Source: Gammaproteobacteria bacterium (GTDB taxonomy: Bacteria; Pseudomonadota; Gammaproteobacteria; Pseudomonadales; Azotimanducaceae). From it: 64,000 nucleotides of DNA. Both the position numbers and the translations under genes were made by a program. Positions 17,101 to 28,805 of this stretch are shown here, piece by piece. Within the stretch, counting starts at the first letter, position 1, and every line of letters starts with the position of its first letter. The stretch lies in the NCBI GenBank assembly GCA_002708765.1, contig PAPD01000043.1:1-64000 (forward strand), written 5' to 3'. The notes under the pieces were generated by a model that worked only from the letters and a program-made list of their open reading frames with translations, searched no databases and was not told where the DNA came from.

Positions 17101-17713
17101 TGGCCCTATCAATCTGGCTGCATTGGATGAGCATGAAGTTCAATCAGAAAGAAAGCAGTATCTGGATTCTCAGAACGAAGATTTGGAAAATGCCCTTTCG
17201 ACATTGGAGAGCGCTATTAAGAGGATAGATACTGAAACCAAGGAGAGATTTAAAGAAACATTCGATAAAGTAAATGACAAGTTGCATGTTTTGTTTCCAA
17301 AATTATTTGGTGGCGGTCGAGCCTATCTAGAGATGACGAGTGATGATTTGTTGGATTCCGGAGTAGGAATTATGGCTCGACCACCAGGGAAAAGAAATGT
17401 GAATGTCCATCAACTTTCAGGAGGAGAAAAAGCTCTCGCGGCGATTGCCTTAGTTTTTTCCATATTTGACTTGAACCCATCACCATTCTGTTTGCTGGAC
17501 GAAGTGGATGCTCCTTTAGATGATGTTAATGTTGCGCGTTACGTGGATCTGGTAAAAGAAATGTCGAAAACAGTTCAGTTTGTTTTTATTACACATAATA
17601 AAATAGCGATGGAGATGGGTGACCATCTTATGGGCGTCACGATGCAGGAGTCCGGGGTTTCAAGATTAGTATCAGTAGATGTTAATGAAGCGGTTGCAAT
17701 GGTAGCGAGTTGA
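14198..17713 (+). CDS. smc: Chromosome partition protein SMC
   Basis: 1171 residues, normal for SMC, the ATPase that with ScpA/ScpB (46158-47654) compacts and segregates the chromosome. The N-terminal head has LAGFKSFVEPTT and the Walker A loop GPNGCGKSN (residues ~32-40). Two long coiled coils (~170-500 and ~660-1000) flank the hinge around residues 510-640 (LGDFVQALCVD, SSVHALLRGI). The C-terminal head has the signature LSGGEKALAAIAL and Walker B FCLLDEVDAPLDD. It heads an smc-zipA-ligA run as in Pseudomonas. Confidence 0.97.
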   Translation: MRLQAIKLAGFKSFVEPTTINFPSSLCAVVGPNGCGKSNIIDAVRWVMGESSAKTLRGESMSDVIFNGSNKRAPLGQASIELLFDNSLGRLQGELSAFTEISVKRLVTRDGQSAYFLNKNRCRRKDIMDLFLGTGLGPRSYSIIEQGMISQLIDSKPEELRSYLEEAAGISKYKERRKETERKIIHTRENLDRLNDIREELANQLIRLERQSKAAEKYNELRKQIRSTRGLLLGFRWQKLAQEIVEREKEIDQIQIDRDRYVSEQRRLDSDIEVCRTDLVRLTNDLSDRQKVFYDQGTEIARIEEGIQFYSERNRQHSADLAEVDDTLKQLEKNLGTDEEKLQELELDLSESNPRSMENKLLEEKSSRHLGQLEEKRHQFQYDWNEFVEKSSELLRKEEVHRTKIISLEEAIKRSRDRVDSLKKQIDSLVQHPHEEELIPLKREVESQELEVNNILEKSTYLTQALIRYRKTSETISHAMDEKKDQLQRLSGRSSSLEALQHQALGEEDDLEVQWLKTKSMEKHQRLGAEILVDDGWDLAVEMVLGDFVQALCVDEIESPEVFFRSFSKGRLAFMFPSKNNQIIVDDDFLSSKVRGNSSVHALLRGIRVAPDLSKALIIRGSLKEEETVITRDGFWLGSNWIRIAKDKKTSGTVIQRQKELVSIKADIERLEAEIKSFEGVFEEAREKIRGAEDDRETLNKELKNKQTALGISREKLGEKTFQVRQIQSDLVKLSDEMQGLNVRIKQDEINLETEKRMLTEVEKLSEADNNQREELLEVRKDLELELKQTREKAENERASVHQYELMIQSIESQIESTRDAVKRLRNQYQELSTRRRSLLENIRASEEPINDLSIKLKEEISKKATSETSLATARSAIQDKELRTRDLESQRRQCEAELEKSRGNMEEVRLQRQTVEVRQSALKEQLEENGNTLEEVLRNLDLQNKEGYDSVSYEDQLEKLIKRLDRLGPINLAALDEHEVQSERKQYLDSQNEDLENALSTLESAIKRIDTETKERFKETFDKVNDKLHVLFPKLFGGGRAYLEMTSDDLLDSGVGIMARPPGKRNVNVHQLSGGEKALAAIALVFSIFDLNPSPFCLLDEVDAPLDDVNVARYVDLVKEMSKTVQFVFITHNKIAMEMGDHLMGVTMQESGVSRLVSVDVNEAVAMVAS

Positions 17714-17740
17714 TTTGCACATTAATTCAGGAGGGAAACT

Positions 17741-18460
17741 GTGGAGTCTGATTTACGACATTGGCTGTTAATTATAGGTCCATTAATCGTTTTCGGAGTG
17801 ATTTTGCACGGTTATTTTCGAATGCGGTCCGGTAATGAAAAAATAAAAATGGATCTCGATAAATCTTTTTTAAATAAAGAAAAACTCAGTGAAGGAGAAC
17901 GGTTTGATACTGAGTTCCCTAATGGTGGCGCTAGAGTTGTGGAGAATATCAACTTAGGTTTTGATGAACAGGAAAGTGAGGTTTCCGAATTTGAGAATCA
18001 TTTAAAAAAAACCTCTAACGAAGAAGTCATACGGGATCATAATACGGATTTGGAAAATATCATCGCCTTGAATATTTTCTCAGATGATCGAGAGCTTGAA
18101 GGACAGCAACTTTTGGAGACTGTCGTGGATAACGGGATGGTTTTTGGTGATATGGAGATATTCCATAAGTTTGATAGTCAGGATAAGATTATATATAGCC
18201 TTGCTAGTGCAGTTGAACCAGGAACTTTTAATATCTCTCAAATTTCGGAGTTTTCTACTCCCGGTATAACAATGTTCATGCGTATTGACGGAATTTCTGA
18301 TTCTGAAAAAAATTTTGAGGACATGCTAGATCTTGCTGAAAGAATTTCGTCAGAATTTGATGCACAGATATATGATGAAACGAGAAGCGTTCTTACTAGG
18401 CAAACGGTTGAGCATATTCGTCAGAAAATAAGAAATATAAAATTTAAAGAGATAGTTTGA
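17741..18460 (+). CDS. zipA: Cell division protein ZipA
   Basis: 239 residues starting at GTG 17741 behind a strong ggaggg, 27 bases after smc. ZipA tethers FtsZ to the inner membrane. Seen: an N-terminal membrane span (WLLIIGPLIVFGVILHGYF, residues ~7-25) with the N-terminus outside, an acidic flexible linker, then the ZipA C-terminal FtsZ-binding domain (~105-235: ALNIFSDDRELEGQQLLE, FGDMEIFHKF, GITMFMRIDG, LAERISSEFDA). The linker is short compared with E. coli ZipA (328 residues). Position between smc and ligA confirms it. Confidence 0.93.
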   Translation: MESDLRHWLLIIGPLIVFGVILHGYFRMRSGNEKIKMDLDKSFLNKEKLSEGERFDTEFPNGGARVVENINLGFDEQESEVSEFENHLKKTSNEEVIRDHNTDLENIIALNIFSDDRELEGQQLLETVVDNGMVFGDMEIFHKFDSQDKIIYSLASAVEPGTFNISQISEFSTPGITMFMRIDGISDSEKNFEDMLDLAERISSEFDAQIYDETRSVLTRQTVEHIRQKIRNIKFKEIV

Positions 18461-18464
18461 TTAG

Positions 18465-21099
<2,635 letters not shown>

Positions 21100-21194
21100 G
21101 AGTTTTTTCCATAGAAAAGGATCGTGTTGATATATCCCATAAAACTGCATCTTGCCAGAATAAAACGAAGAGAGTTTAGCTAAAAGGCTCAGAA

Positions 21195-22086
21195 ATGAAA
21201 TTAAGTTCTAGGGACGAAAAGAGAGGGAAAAAACTTGAAAGAATCCGATCTTTTAGTTCGGCTTTAGGTAAATATGACAATATTCCCCTGGCATCGGCTA
21301 TTTTAGAAAATTTGGATCGGTTAAAAGGTTTTGATAACAAAAGACCACTGGTTTTTTCTATATCAGGAGCGCCGGGAACAGGAAAGACTACCTTTGCTAA
21401 AGCGTTGGGAATTGCCCTAAAAAAAAAAATTCGGGATATCGGTTTCCAGGGTTTCCTTAGACGATTTTTATTTACCTAGAGCTGAAAGAATGGAGCTCGC
21501 AAGATCTATTCATCCGCTGCTTATTACTCGGGGTCCTCCAGGAACTCATGACGTAAAAAAGTTGAGTCAGGTGATAGAAAGTTTAAGATCTGGTTTTCCC
21601 GCAAGATCTCCTGTTTTCGATAAGGTTTTAGATGATAGAGTTAAACAGGATCGTTTGATTGAGCCAGCGCCGGTGCTCGTTTGTGAGGGCTGGTTTTTGG
21701 GCGCGGTGCCTCAATCTATTTATGCCTTAGATCAGCCTGTTAACGAATTCGAACGCATCAAAGATAAAGATGGAATTTGGCGAAGCTGGGTCAATGATCA
21801 GATTGTTCTGTACAAAGAGATCTTTTTTTCAGATGTTTTAATTTTTCTTAGAGCTCCTTCTTTTGGTGCTTCAATCACTTGGCGGCGGGCTCAGGAAGCG
21901 GAAAACGAAGAGGTGAGCGAGACAAAACGAAGACGAAATTCCTTTGACGTTGAAGAATTTCTGAAACACTTTGAAAGGCTTATGCTTTGGATAAATGAAG
22001 ATTTACCAACACGTTCCCAGATCCAAATCATCTTTGATGAAAATCACAACATTGAAAAAATTATTGACGCCTCAAGGAACGAATGA
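21195..22086 (+). pseudogene. D-glycerate 3-kinase-like protein, interrupted by a frameshift
   Basis: Two frames make one protein of ~297 residues. The first (21195-21479) holds a P-loop, SISGAPGTGKTTF. The second, open through 21490-22086, holds SLDDFYLPRAER, RGPPGTHD and VCEGWFLGA, the signature of plant-type glycerate kinase (GLYK), which makes 3-phosphoglycerate from glycerate. The join is at the 11-A run 21419-21429: with 10 A's the frame reads ALKKKFGISVSRVSLDDFYL without a break. The cause may be a sequencing error, a real mutation or polymerase slippage. The internal ATG at 21490 is inside the conserved motif and is not a real start. Confidence 0.82.
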
Positions 22087-22136
22087 TTTCCTTTGCAGCT
22101 ATCTAGATAGACATAGCTTTTAAATTCCCTAGTTTC

Positions 22137-22165
22137 TTGAAAACCAATTTGGTTATCCTTATTAT
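22137..22165 (+). promoter_or_regulatory. Candidate sigma-70 promoter for the acyl-CoA dehydrogenase gene
   Basis: TTGAAA (22137-22142), a 17-base spacer and TATTAT (22160-22165), close to the sigma-70 consensus, 40 bases before the ATG at 22206. Position and spacing are good; no regulator site could be recognised. Confidence 0.55.
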
Positions 22166-22205
22166 CAAGAGAGTTGAAAGAGAATACCTGCGTCGAGGTT
22201 AAAAT

Positions 22206-23339
22206 ATGGAATTTTCACTTTCTGAAGAACAGACACTTCTCCAAGATAGTGTTCAGCGTTATATCCAAAATAGTTACTCCTTTGAAGAACGGCAACGATT
22301 GATTATAACTGAAGAGGGGTTTAGCAGAGAAAACTGGAAGAGTTTTGCTGATCTCGGGTGGCTAGCTTTGCCGTTTTCCGAAGATGTTGGAGGTCTTGGA
22401 GGGACGGCGGTGGAAACGATGATCCTAATGGAGGAATTTGGAAAGGGTCTGGTTGTTGAGCCCTATCTTTCAAGTATTATTTTGGCAGGATCCATAATCG
22501 AAGAAGGTGGTTCAGAACATATCAAAACATCAGTTTTGACTGATATGATGGCGGGAGGAACCTTGGCGGCTTTAGCCTTTGTAGAGCCCCAGGCTCGTTT
22601 TAATCTGGCTGACGTGAATACAAGCGCTTCGGAGTTTGAAAATGGTTATAGGCTTAACGGGTTCAAGGGAGTGGTTATTGGAGGGCCAACAGCAAATCAT
22701 TTAATAGTGCCAGCTAGAACGTCTGGAGAACAGAGAGATAAAAGTGGAATTACCTTGTTTTTTGTCGATGCTATGGCAAATGGGGTAACACGCCGAAATT
22801 ATCCTACGATAGACGGACATCAGGCGTCCGAGATAGATTTTGAGGATGTTATGCTGAGTTCTGATGATGTTATAGGTGAAATTGGCTCTGGCTTTTCGTT
22901 GCTTGAATCAGCTATAGATAAAGGAATTCTAGCTGTGGGTGCTGAAGCGGTAGGGGCCATGGAAGTGCTCTATAAGACCACTGTCGATTATTGTAAAACC
23001 AGGGAGCAATTCGGTCAGCCCATTGGAAAATTCCAGGTTCTGCAACACCGAATGGTAGATATGTTTATGGAGTATGAACAATCCAAATCTCTTCTATACA
23101 TGGCCGCTATGCAAATGAATTCAGGGAAGGAAACTGAAAAAAGGAAAGCAATTTCTGCTTTAAAGGTACAGATAGGCAAGAGTGGACGATTTGTAGGACA
23201 GAACGCAATTCAATTGCACGGAGGAATGGGAATGACCGACGAGCTTAAAGTTGGCCATTATTTTAAGCGCCTCACAGCTATTGAAACGTTGTTCGGAAAC
23301 GTAGACCATCATCTTAAGAAGTATGCAACTGAGGCATGA
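22206..23339 (+). CDS. Acyl-CoA dehydrogenase family protein
   Basis: 377 residues of the FAD-dependent acyl-CoA dehydrogenase fold: N-terminal helices (LSEEQTLLQDSVQRYI), a central beta domain (LAFVEPQARFNLADV, GFKGVVIGGPTA) and a C-terminal helical domain (TREQFGQPIGKFQVLQHR, HGGMGMTDE). It would oxidise an acyl-CoA to the enoyl-CoA. The C-terminal part resembles the PimC/PimD-like and sterol-degradation subfamilies, where subunits can be heteromeric, so a single chain may not be the whole enzyme. It overlaps the next hydrolase gene by four bases; a thiolase faces both genes. Confidence 0.88.
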   Translation: MEFSLSEEQTLLQDSVQRYIQNSYSFEERQRLIITEEGFSRENWKSFADLGWLALPFSEDVGGLGGTAVETMILMEEFGKGLVVEPYLSSIILAGSIIEEGGSEHIKTSVLTDMMAGGTLAALAFVEPQARFNLADVNTSASEFENGYRLNGFKGVVIGGPTANHLIVPARTSGEQRDKSGITLFFVDAMANGVTRRNYPTIDGHQASEIDFEDVMLSSDDVIGEIGSGFSLLESAIDKGILAVGAEAVGAMEVLYKTTVDYCKTREQFGQPIGKFQVLQHRMVDMFMEYEQSKSLLYMAAMQMNSGKETEKRKAISALKVQIGKSGRFVGQNAIQLHGGMGMTDELKVGHYFKRLTAIETLFGNVDHHLKKYATEA

Positions 23340-24202
23340 CCTCCGAAACACAAAAAACACCTGATTGGTTCTGGCGTGCCATAGAAACAGAACCGGAAAA
23401 GAATGCGATAGAGGTGCGTGAGGCAAAGATCAATTTTTCTTCCTGGAGTAGACAAGGGCCAGGTTTGTTATTTGTTCATGGACACAATGCTCATGCCGGA
23501 TGGTGGGATTTTATAGCACCTTTCTTTAAAGATCAGTACAGGGTAGTGGCGAATGATCTTTCTGGCATGGGTGACAGTGACCACAGAGATTCTTACGATT
23601 GTGACACATATATAGAAGAATTGATAAGAGTTGTCGAATTTAATGAATTGGGAAAAGATACAATTATAGTCGCTCATAGTTTCGGTGGGATAATAGCTGT
23701 AAAAGCTTTCGCCGCTTTTCCGGACAGATTTAAAGGGTTAGTACTATTGGATTCTGGAGTAAAACATCCTGATGATCAGAAATCTTTCGAACCTCCTAGA
23801 TCAGGGCGCCAGAAAATATATCCAAATGCTGAAATAGCGGCATCTAGATTTCGTCTTCAACCTCCCCAGCAATGCGAAAATCAATATATTTTGGATCATA
23901 TAGCAAGAAATTCTGTGGAGTATGTGGATGGTGGATTTACTTGGAAATTTGATGATGAGCACCTCGAAAGAATGAAGTCCATTGACAATCTCGAAGAAGA
24001 TTTCAGAGGTATTAAAACGAAATGTTCTCTAATTTATGGTGAGAAGAGTCAGTCTTTCTCAGAAAAGAGTGCTGGGCACATGAAAGATCTTCTTCCCCAC
24101 CTTGAAGTGATCAAGCTTGAAGGAGCCCAGCATCATCTGTTTCTAGACCAGCCAATTTCGTTTGTAGAAAAATTGAAGGATCAACTGTCTGCATGGCGAT
24201 AG
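23336..24202 (+). CDS. Alpha/beta hydrolase
   Basis: 288 residues. Oxyanion region LLFVHGHNAHAGWWD, nucleophile elbow VAHSFGGI (Ser), acid probably in the YGEKSQSF region, and a His in GAQHHLFLDQP. This is the standard epoxide-hydrolase/esterase-like layout. It overlaps the acyl-CoA dehydrogenase by ATGA, so they are translated together and may act in the same acyl-CoA pathway, perhaps as a thioesterase or esterase. No lipid-anchor or signal sequence is seen. Substrate unknown. Confidence 0.82.
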   Translation: MTSETQKTPDWFWRAIETEPEKNAIEVREAKINFSSWSRQGPGLLFVHGHNAHAGWWDFIAPFFKDQYRVVANDLSGMGDSDHRDSYDCDTYIEELIRVVEFNELGKDTIIVAHSFGGIIAVKAFAAFPDRFKGLVLLDSGVKHPDDQKSFEPPRSGRQKIYPNAEIAASRFRLQPPQQCENQYILDHIARNSVEYVDGGFTWKFDDEHLERMKSIDNLEEDFRGIKTKCSLIYGEKSQSFSEKSAGHMKDLLPHLEVIKLEGAQHHLFLDQPISFVEKLKDQLSAWR

Positions 24203-24221
24203 AGCTACTGTCTATATACCG

Positions 24222-25408
24222 CTAGCAGGCCTCGACAAGTCCGGCGGCTCCCATACCTCCGCCAATGCACATCGAGACGATACCAAATTTCTTCTCCCGT
24301 CTCTTCAATTCCCGAATTATGTGACCTGTAAGTCTCGATCCTGTCATACCGAAAGGATGTCCTATCGCAATCGATCCTCCATTGACATTATATATCTCAG
24401 GATCAATTTTTAACTCCTCTCTACAGTAGAGGCACTGGGACGCAAATGCTTCGTTTAGTTCTACAAGGTCAATATCAGATAATTTCAGCCCTGCAGCTGA
24501 AAGCAGTTTCGGTATCGCGAAAACCGGGCCGATTCCCATTTCATCTGGCTCGCATCCGGCGACGGTCCATCCTCTAAAATAGGCCATAGGCGTGCAACCA
24601 AGTTCTTTGGCTCTTTTTCGCTCATAACTAGGGTCATTGAAGCTCCATCAGATAGTTGTGAAGCATTTCCTGCGGTCACTGTGCCGTCCTCTTCGAATAC
24701 TGTGGGTAATTTAGAAAGTCCCTCAATCGTGGTTTCTGGTCGGTTACATTCGTCGCCGATGCATTCGCCAGCAACTATTTCACTTTCCCCCGTTGCTTTA
24801 TCAATGATCTTTTTCCATTTAACTTTCATGGGAACGATTTCGTCTTCAAACAGATTCGCATTTTGGGCTGCCGCAATTCTTTTTTGGCTTTCCAACGCGA
24901 AGGCATCTTGTGCTTCTCTGGTCACATTATATCTTCGAGCTACCACTTCGGCGGTATTTCCCATTGCCATAAATATGTCAGGTGATTTTTCCAAAATGGA
25001 CGGGTGTATATCAGATGTCCCAGAAGTTTGTCTTTGTCCTGCTGATATAGACTCGACACCTCCGGCAATCATTATATCTGAGTAGCCGCTAGAGATCTGC
25101 GTCGCGGCCATCGCTATAGAGTTCAAGCCGGAGGAACAGGCTCGACTAATAGTCGTGCCAGCCACGCTAGTTGGTAAATTGGATAGAATGACTGCCAATC
25201 TAGCAATATTTCCGCCTTGTTCACCAATTTGACTTGCTGCACCGACAATAACATCTTCAATCTCAACTGGGTCAATTGATTCATTTCTTGAAAGTAAAGC
25301 ATCTATGCAATGCGCGACCTGATCGTCTGGTCGGGTAAGGTTAAAAGATCCCCTAAATGATTTAGCTAGGCCGGTACGAACACTATCTACGATTACGACG
25401 TCGCGCAT
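24222..25408 (-). pseudogene. Acetyl-CoA acyltransferase (thiolase), interrupted by a frameshift
   Basis: One ~395-residue thiolase split in two frames. The upstream frame (from 25408) has VVIVDSVRTGLAKSFRG and the nucleophile loop SRACSSGLNS. The downstream frame (to 24222) has [21 protein letters not shown] with the active His, and [10 protein letters not shown] with the second Cys. The join is at the T5 run 24614-24618 (A5 on the gene strand); with one more A the frame reads [20 protein letters not shown] without a break. All catalytic residues survive, so the gene may well be intact in the cell. It converges with the dehydrogenase-hydrolase pair and would complete a beta-oxidation set. 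Confidence 0.85.
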
Positions 25409-25555
25409 AATTTTTCCCCTTTTAAAATTCTGATTTTGCAGTTAACCACGCTTTATCTCAAGTCTCTTAGGTAAAATCAATTTTAAAGTGGGTTAATTTC
25501 CTTATTGTAATTAAAAAAAATTTCACTGATAGTGATGGAAAAAGAGAGGTTGAAG

Positions 25556-27040
25556 ATGTCTAACAAGTACGTGCTGGCAATTGATCAGGGCACCACTAGT
25601 TCTAGAGCTATTCTTTTCTCGGCTGACTGCAAGCCAGTAGGAATGGCACAAAAAGAGTTCACACAATATTTTCCAGCGGACGGATGGGTAGAACACGATC
25701 CGGAAGAGATATGGAGTTCTACTAAAAGTGTCTGTACAGCAGTGTTAGAGAAAAATTCGGTTTTGTCCCATGAAATTGAAGCTATCGGAATAACTAACCA
25801 AAGAGAAACTACTATTATCTGGGATAAAACAACTGGGCGACCCGTATATAACGCAATAGTATGGCAAGATCGTCGGACGGCAGAAATTTGTGATAATTTA
25901 AGAGCGGATGGACATGAGCAATGGATAAGTGAAAGGACTGGCCTGGTATTGGACCCATATTTTTCAGCGAGCAAAATTCAGTGGATTCTTGATAATGTAG
26001 AGGGAGCGAGAAAAAAGGCTGAATTGGGTCACTTGTTGTTCGGCACAATAGATTCGTTTCTTCTTTGGCGTCTGACGGGGGGGGGATCTCATAAAACAGA
26101 CGCCACGAATGCATCGAGGACGATGTTGTTTAATATACATAGCCAGTCTTGGGATTCCGATTTGTTGTCCTTGCTAAGAATTCCTGAATCTATGTTACCT
26201 TCTGTCGAAGACTGTTCTAGCGAGTTTGGTTATTCTGAAAGGAGTATTTTTGGAGATTCTATTCCTATTCTTGGTGTTGCTGGAGACCAACACGCAGCTT
26301 TGATAGGACAATGTTGTTTCGAATCTGGAATGATAAAAAGCACGTTTGGCACAGGGTGTTTTGTCATGCTAAATACAGGAGATCATCCTGTTCGATCTAA
26401 AAACAAGCTGCTTACTACTGTCGCTTATAGATTAAATGGCCAAACGACTTATGGTTTGGAGGGAAGTATTTTTGTGGCGGGTGCAGCTATTCAATGGTTG
26501 AGAGATAAGGTGAAACTTATTTCCTCGGCTGAAGAAAGTGAACAAATCGCAAGAAGAGTCGAAGGCAACAGTGGTTTATATCTGGTGCCGGCTTTTACAG
26601 GTCTTGGCGCACCGTATTGGGACCCTAATGCACGAGGTGCGCTCCTTGGGTTAACTAGGGATACCACAGGTGATGATATTGTTAGAGCCACTCTCGAAAG
26701 TGTATCATATCAATGTCGGGACCTGCTCGAGAGCATGACCCTAGATGGCGCTCCCATCTCAAGGCTTCTTGTAGATGGAGGTATGGTTACGAATGATTGG
26801 TTAGCTCAGAATTTAGCTGATATTCTTCAGCTCTCTGTGGATAGGCCGAAGATCAGCGAAACGACGGCTCTTGGCGCTGCTTATCTCGCGTCCCTAGGAG
26901 CGAACTTGGTATCAGGTTTAGATGAAATTTCTAATAAGTGGGAGATTGACGAACAATTTTCTCCTTTAATTAAATCAAGTGAGGCTGATGATCTTTATAA
27001 GGGGTGGCAGCATTCCGTTAAACGAACCCTTAGTATTTAG
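25556..27040 (+). CDS. glpK: Glycerol kinase
   Basis: 494 residues from ATG 25556, which has gagagg 6 bases upstream; the GTG at 25532 would add eight non-conserved residues. Phosphorylates glycerol to sn-glycerol 3-phosphate. Seen: [67 protein letters not shown] and GGMVTNDWL, all FGGY-kinase landmarks of GlpK. No glpF or glpD neighbour is present in the window. It ends one base before argD, which runs the other way. Confidence 0.96.
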   Translation: MSNKYVLAIDQGTTSSRAILFSADCKPVGMAQKEFTQYFPADGWVEHDPEEIWSSTKSVCTAVLEKNSVLSHEIEAIGITNQRETTIIWDKTTGRPVYNAIVWQDRRTAEICDNLRADGHEQWISERTGLVLDPYFSASKIQWILDNVEGARKKAELGHLLFGTIDSFLLWRLTGGGSHKTDATNASRTMLFNIHSQSWDSDLLSLLRIPESMLPSVEDCSSEFGYSERSIFGDSIPILGVAGDQHAALIGQCCFESGMIKSTFGTGCFVMLNTGDHPVRSKNKLLTTVAYRLNGQTTYGLEGSIFVAGAAIQWLRDKVKLISSAEESEQIARRVEGNSGLYLVPAFTGLGAPYWDPNARGALLGLTRDTTGDDIVRATLESVSYQCRDLLESMTLDGAPISRLLVDGGMVTNDWLAQNLADILQLSVDRPKISETTALGAAYLASLGANLVSGLDEISNKWEIDEQFSPLIKSSEADDLYKGWQHSVKRTLSI

Positions 27041-27041
27041 T

Positions 27042-28223
27042 TTAGCTGCTTTCTACTAGCTCACAGACGATTTCACAAATATTGTCCGCTTCCTTATCGC
27101 TGATAGTTAAGGGAGGAAGAAGTCTTATTACGTTTTCGGCCGTTACATTTATTAACAATCCCTTCCCTAGCGCTATTTCAACCAGTTCTGGGCATGGTTT
27201 ATTAAGTTCTATTCCGATCATCAGACCCATTCCCCTAATTTCTTTCACGGCATTTAGGTCACCTAGCCGACCTCGAAAAATTTTTACCATCCGTGCGCCG
27301 ACTTCTTCGGCTCGCTTTGTGAGATTAAGTTTATGGATTTGGTCTAAGACTGTGGAAGCTACTTGGCATACCAGAGGGTTCCCTCCAAAGGTCGATCCGT
27401 GATTCCCCGGTTGCATTAGCTCTGAAGCTTTTCCTCTAGCGAGACAAACTCCTATAGGCAAGCCGTTTCCTAATCCTTTAGCAAGTGTAGCGACATCTGG
27501 GCATACATCATAATTCTGATAACAGAAAAATGAGCCTGTCCTGCCATTACCCGTTTGAATTTCATCCAACATTAAAAGCCATTCGTTATCATCACAAATT
27601 TTCCTTAGACCTTGCAGGTAATTTCTGTCTGGGATTCTTATTCCGCCTTCACCTTGTATGGGCTCGACAAATATTGAGACAACATTTTTGTTGTTCTCGG
27701 CGATGTTTTGTATTGCATTGAGATCATTAAATGGAACCCGAATAAATCCGTCTACTAGTGGTTCAAACCCTGCATGGACTTTTCGACTTCCGGTCGCGGT
27801 TAGAGTAGCAAGAGTTCTGCCATGAAAAGAGGAGTCCGCAACAACTATTAAGGGGTTTTTTATACTCTTTCTATTTCCAAATAGCCTAGCAATTTTTATA
27901 GCACATTCATTTGCTTCAGCTCCGGAGTTTCCAAAAAACATGTTGTCCATCCCTGATATTCGCTGCAGTTGATCAGCTAATTTTTCTTGGTTTGGAATTC
28001 GATAAAGATTCGATGTATGAATCAGCTGGTTTGCCTGATTTTTTATAGCGTCCGCTACAGCTTGATTTGCATGCCCGAGAATTACTACTGCGATACCAGA
28101 TAAGGCATCCAGATACCTGTTGCCTTTTGAGTCAATTAACCAAGACCCTTCTCCTTTAACGAAAGATATATCCTGTCGGCCGTAGGTTGGCATTATCGAA
28201 GAATCCATTTTTATCTGTTCCAT
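27042..28223 (-). CDS. argD: Acetylornithine aminotransferase
   Basis: 393 residues, PLP-dependent class III aminotransferase of arginine synthesis, converting N-acetylglutamate semialdehyde to N-acetylornithine. Seen: GNRYLDALSGIAVVILGH, FFGNSGAEANE, SFHGRTLATL, EPIQGEGGI, LLMLDEIQTGNGRTG and the PLP lysine in ATLAKGLGNG, then STFGGNPLVC. Length and motifs match ArgD rather than gamma-aminobutyrate or ornithine aminotransferases, but these can be hard to separate. argG lies 2.4 kb away, in keeping with arginine genes in this region. Confidence 0.9.
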   Translation of the reverse strand: MEQIKMDSSIMPTYGRQDISFVKGEGSWLIDSKGNRYLDALSGIAVVILGHANQAVADAIKNQANQLIHTSNLYRIPNQEKLADQLQRISGMDNMFFGNSGAEANECAIKIARLFGNRKSIKNPLIVVADSSFHGRTLATLTATGSRKVHAGFEPLVDGFIRVPFNDLNAIQNIAENNKNVVSIFVEPIQGEGGIRIPDRNYLQGLRKICDDNEWLLMLDEIQTGNGRTGSFFCYQNYDVCPDVATLAKGLGNGLPIGVCLARGKASELMQPGNHGSTFGGNPLVCQVASTVLDQIHKLNLTKRAEEVGARMVKIFRGRLGDLNAVKEIRGMGLMIGIELNKPCPELVEIALGKGLLINVTAENVIRLLPPLTISDKEADNICEIVCELVESS

Positions 28224-28389
28224 TGGGTTAAATGTCTAAAATTGATAATAAACCAACTATTGGCAAGAGCAAATCATGAGAACCCGATAAATTTGAGATA
28301 GAATGAAACATTAGTTAATGATTTGGAACGAGAAAGTATTTATACTTTTTATATTCAGAATCAGGGCTTAATTAGGAGACGCTCGATTT

Positions 28390-28716
28390 ATGGAGATCCA
28401 TGAAATCATAAGAGAACAAATTTCGACTAACAAAGTGTTAATATATATGAAAGGTTCGCCGGATGCGCCTCAATGCGGTTTTTCGGCTCAGGCGAGTCAG
28501 GCCCTGATAGGGTGTGGTGAACGTTTTTCTTTTATAGATATTCTTTCTAACCCAGAAATTAGAGCTCACCTTCCGGAGGTATCAGATTGGCCTACTTTCC
28601 CCCAGCTTTTTGTGTCTGGGGAATTGATAGGTGGGTGCGATATAATCATGGAAATGTACGAAAGCGGGGAACTTCAAGATTTAATAAAAGACAAACCTTT
28701 ATTGCCCGATGAATAG
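28390..28716 (+). CDS. grxD: Monothiol glutaredoxin, GrxD type
   Basis: 108 residues, the normal length of Grx4. It carries the monothiol active site CGFS (PQCGFSAQA) with the lysine loop (YMKGSPDAP) and the glutathione-binding WPTFPQLFV and GGCDIIMEM. Such proteins carry [2Fe-2S] clusters, often with a BolA partner, which is not in this window. taggag lies ~12 bases before ATG 28390. In Pseudomonas grxD is close to rnt and pyrC, as here. Confidence 0.96.
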   Translation: MEIHEIIREQISTNKVLIYMKGSPDAPQCGFSAQASQALIGCGERFSFIDILSNPEIRAHLPEVSDWPTFPQLFVSGELIGGCDIIMEMYESGELQDLIKDKPLLPDE

Positions 28717-28805
28717 GTGAGATTGATGATTATTGGACTGGGCTTCTAGTAAAGTTTTTGAGAATCTCTGAACTATTCGGTTTCCTTATCTTCTAACGCT
28801 CAAAT

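Noticed and set aside
21490-22086. Separate gene for the second half of the glycerate kinase
   Set aside because: The ATG lies inside the conserved SLDDFYLPRAER-ELARS motif; the upstream part of the motif is in the same frame without a start.
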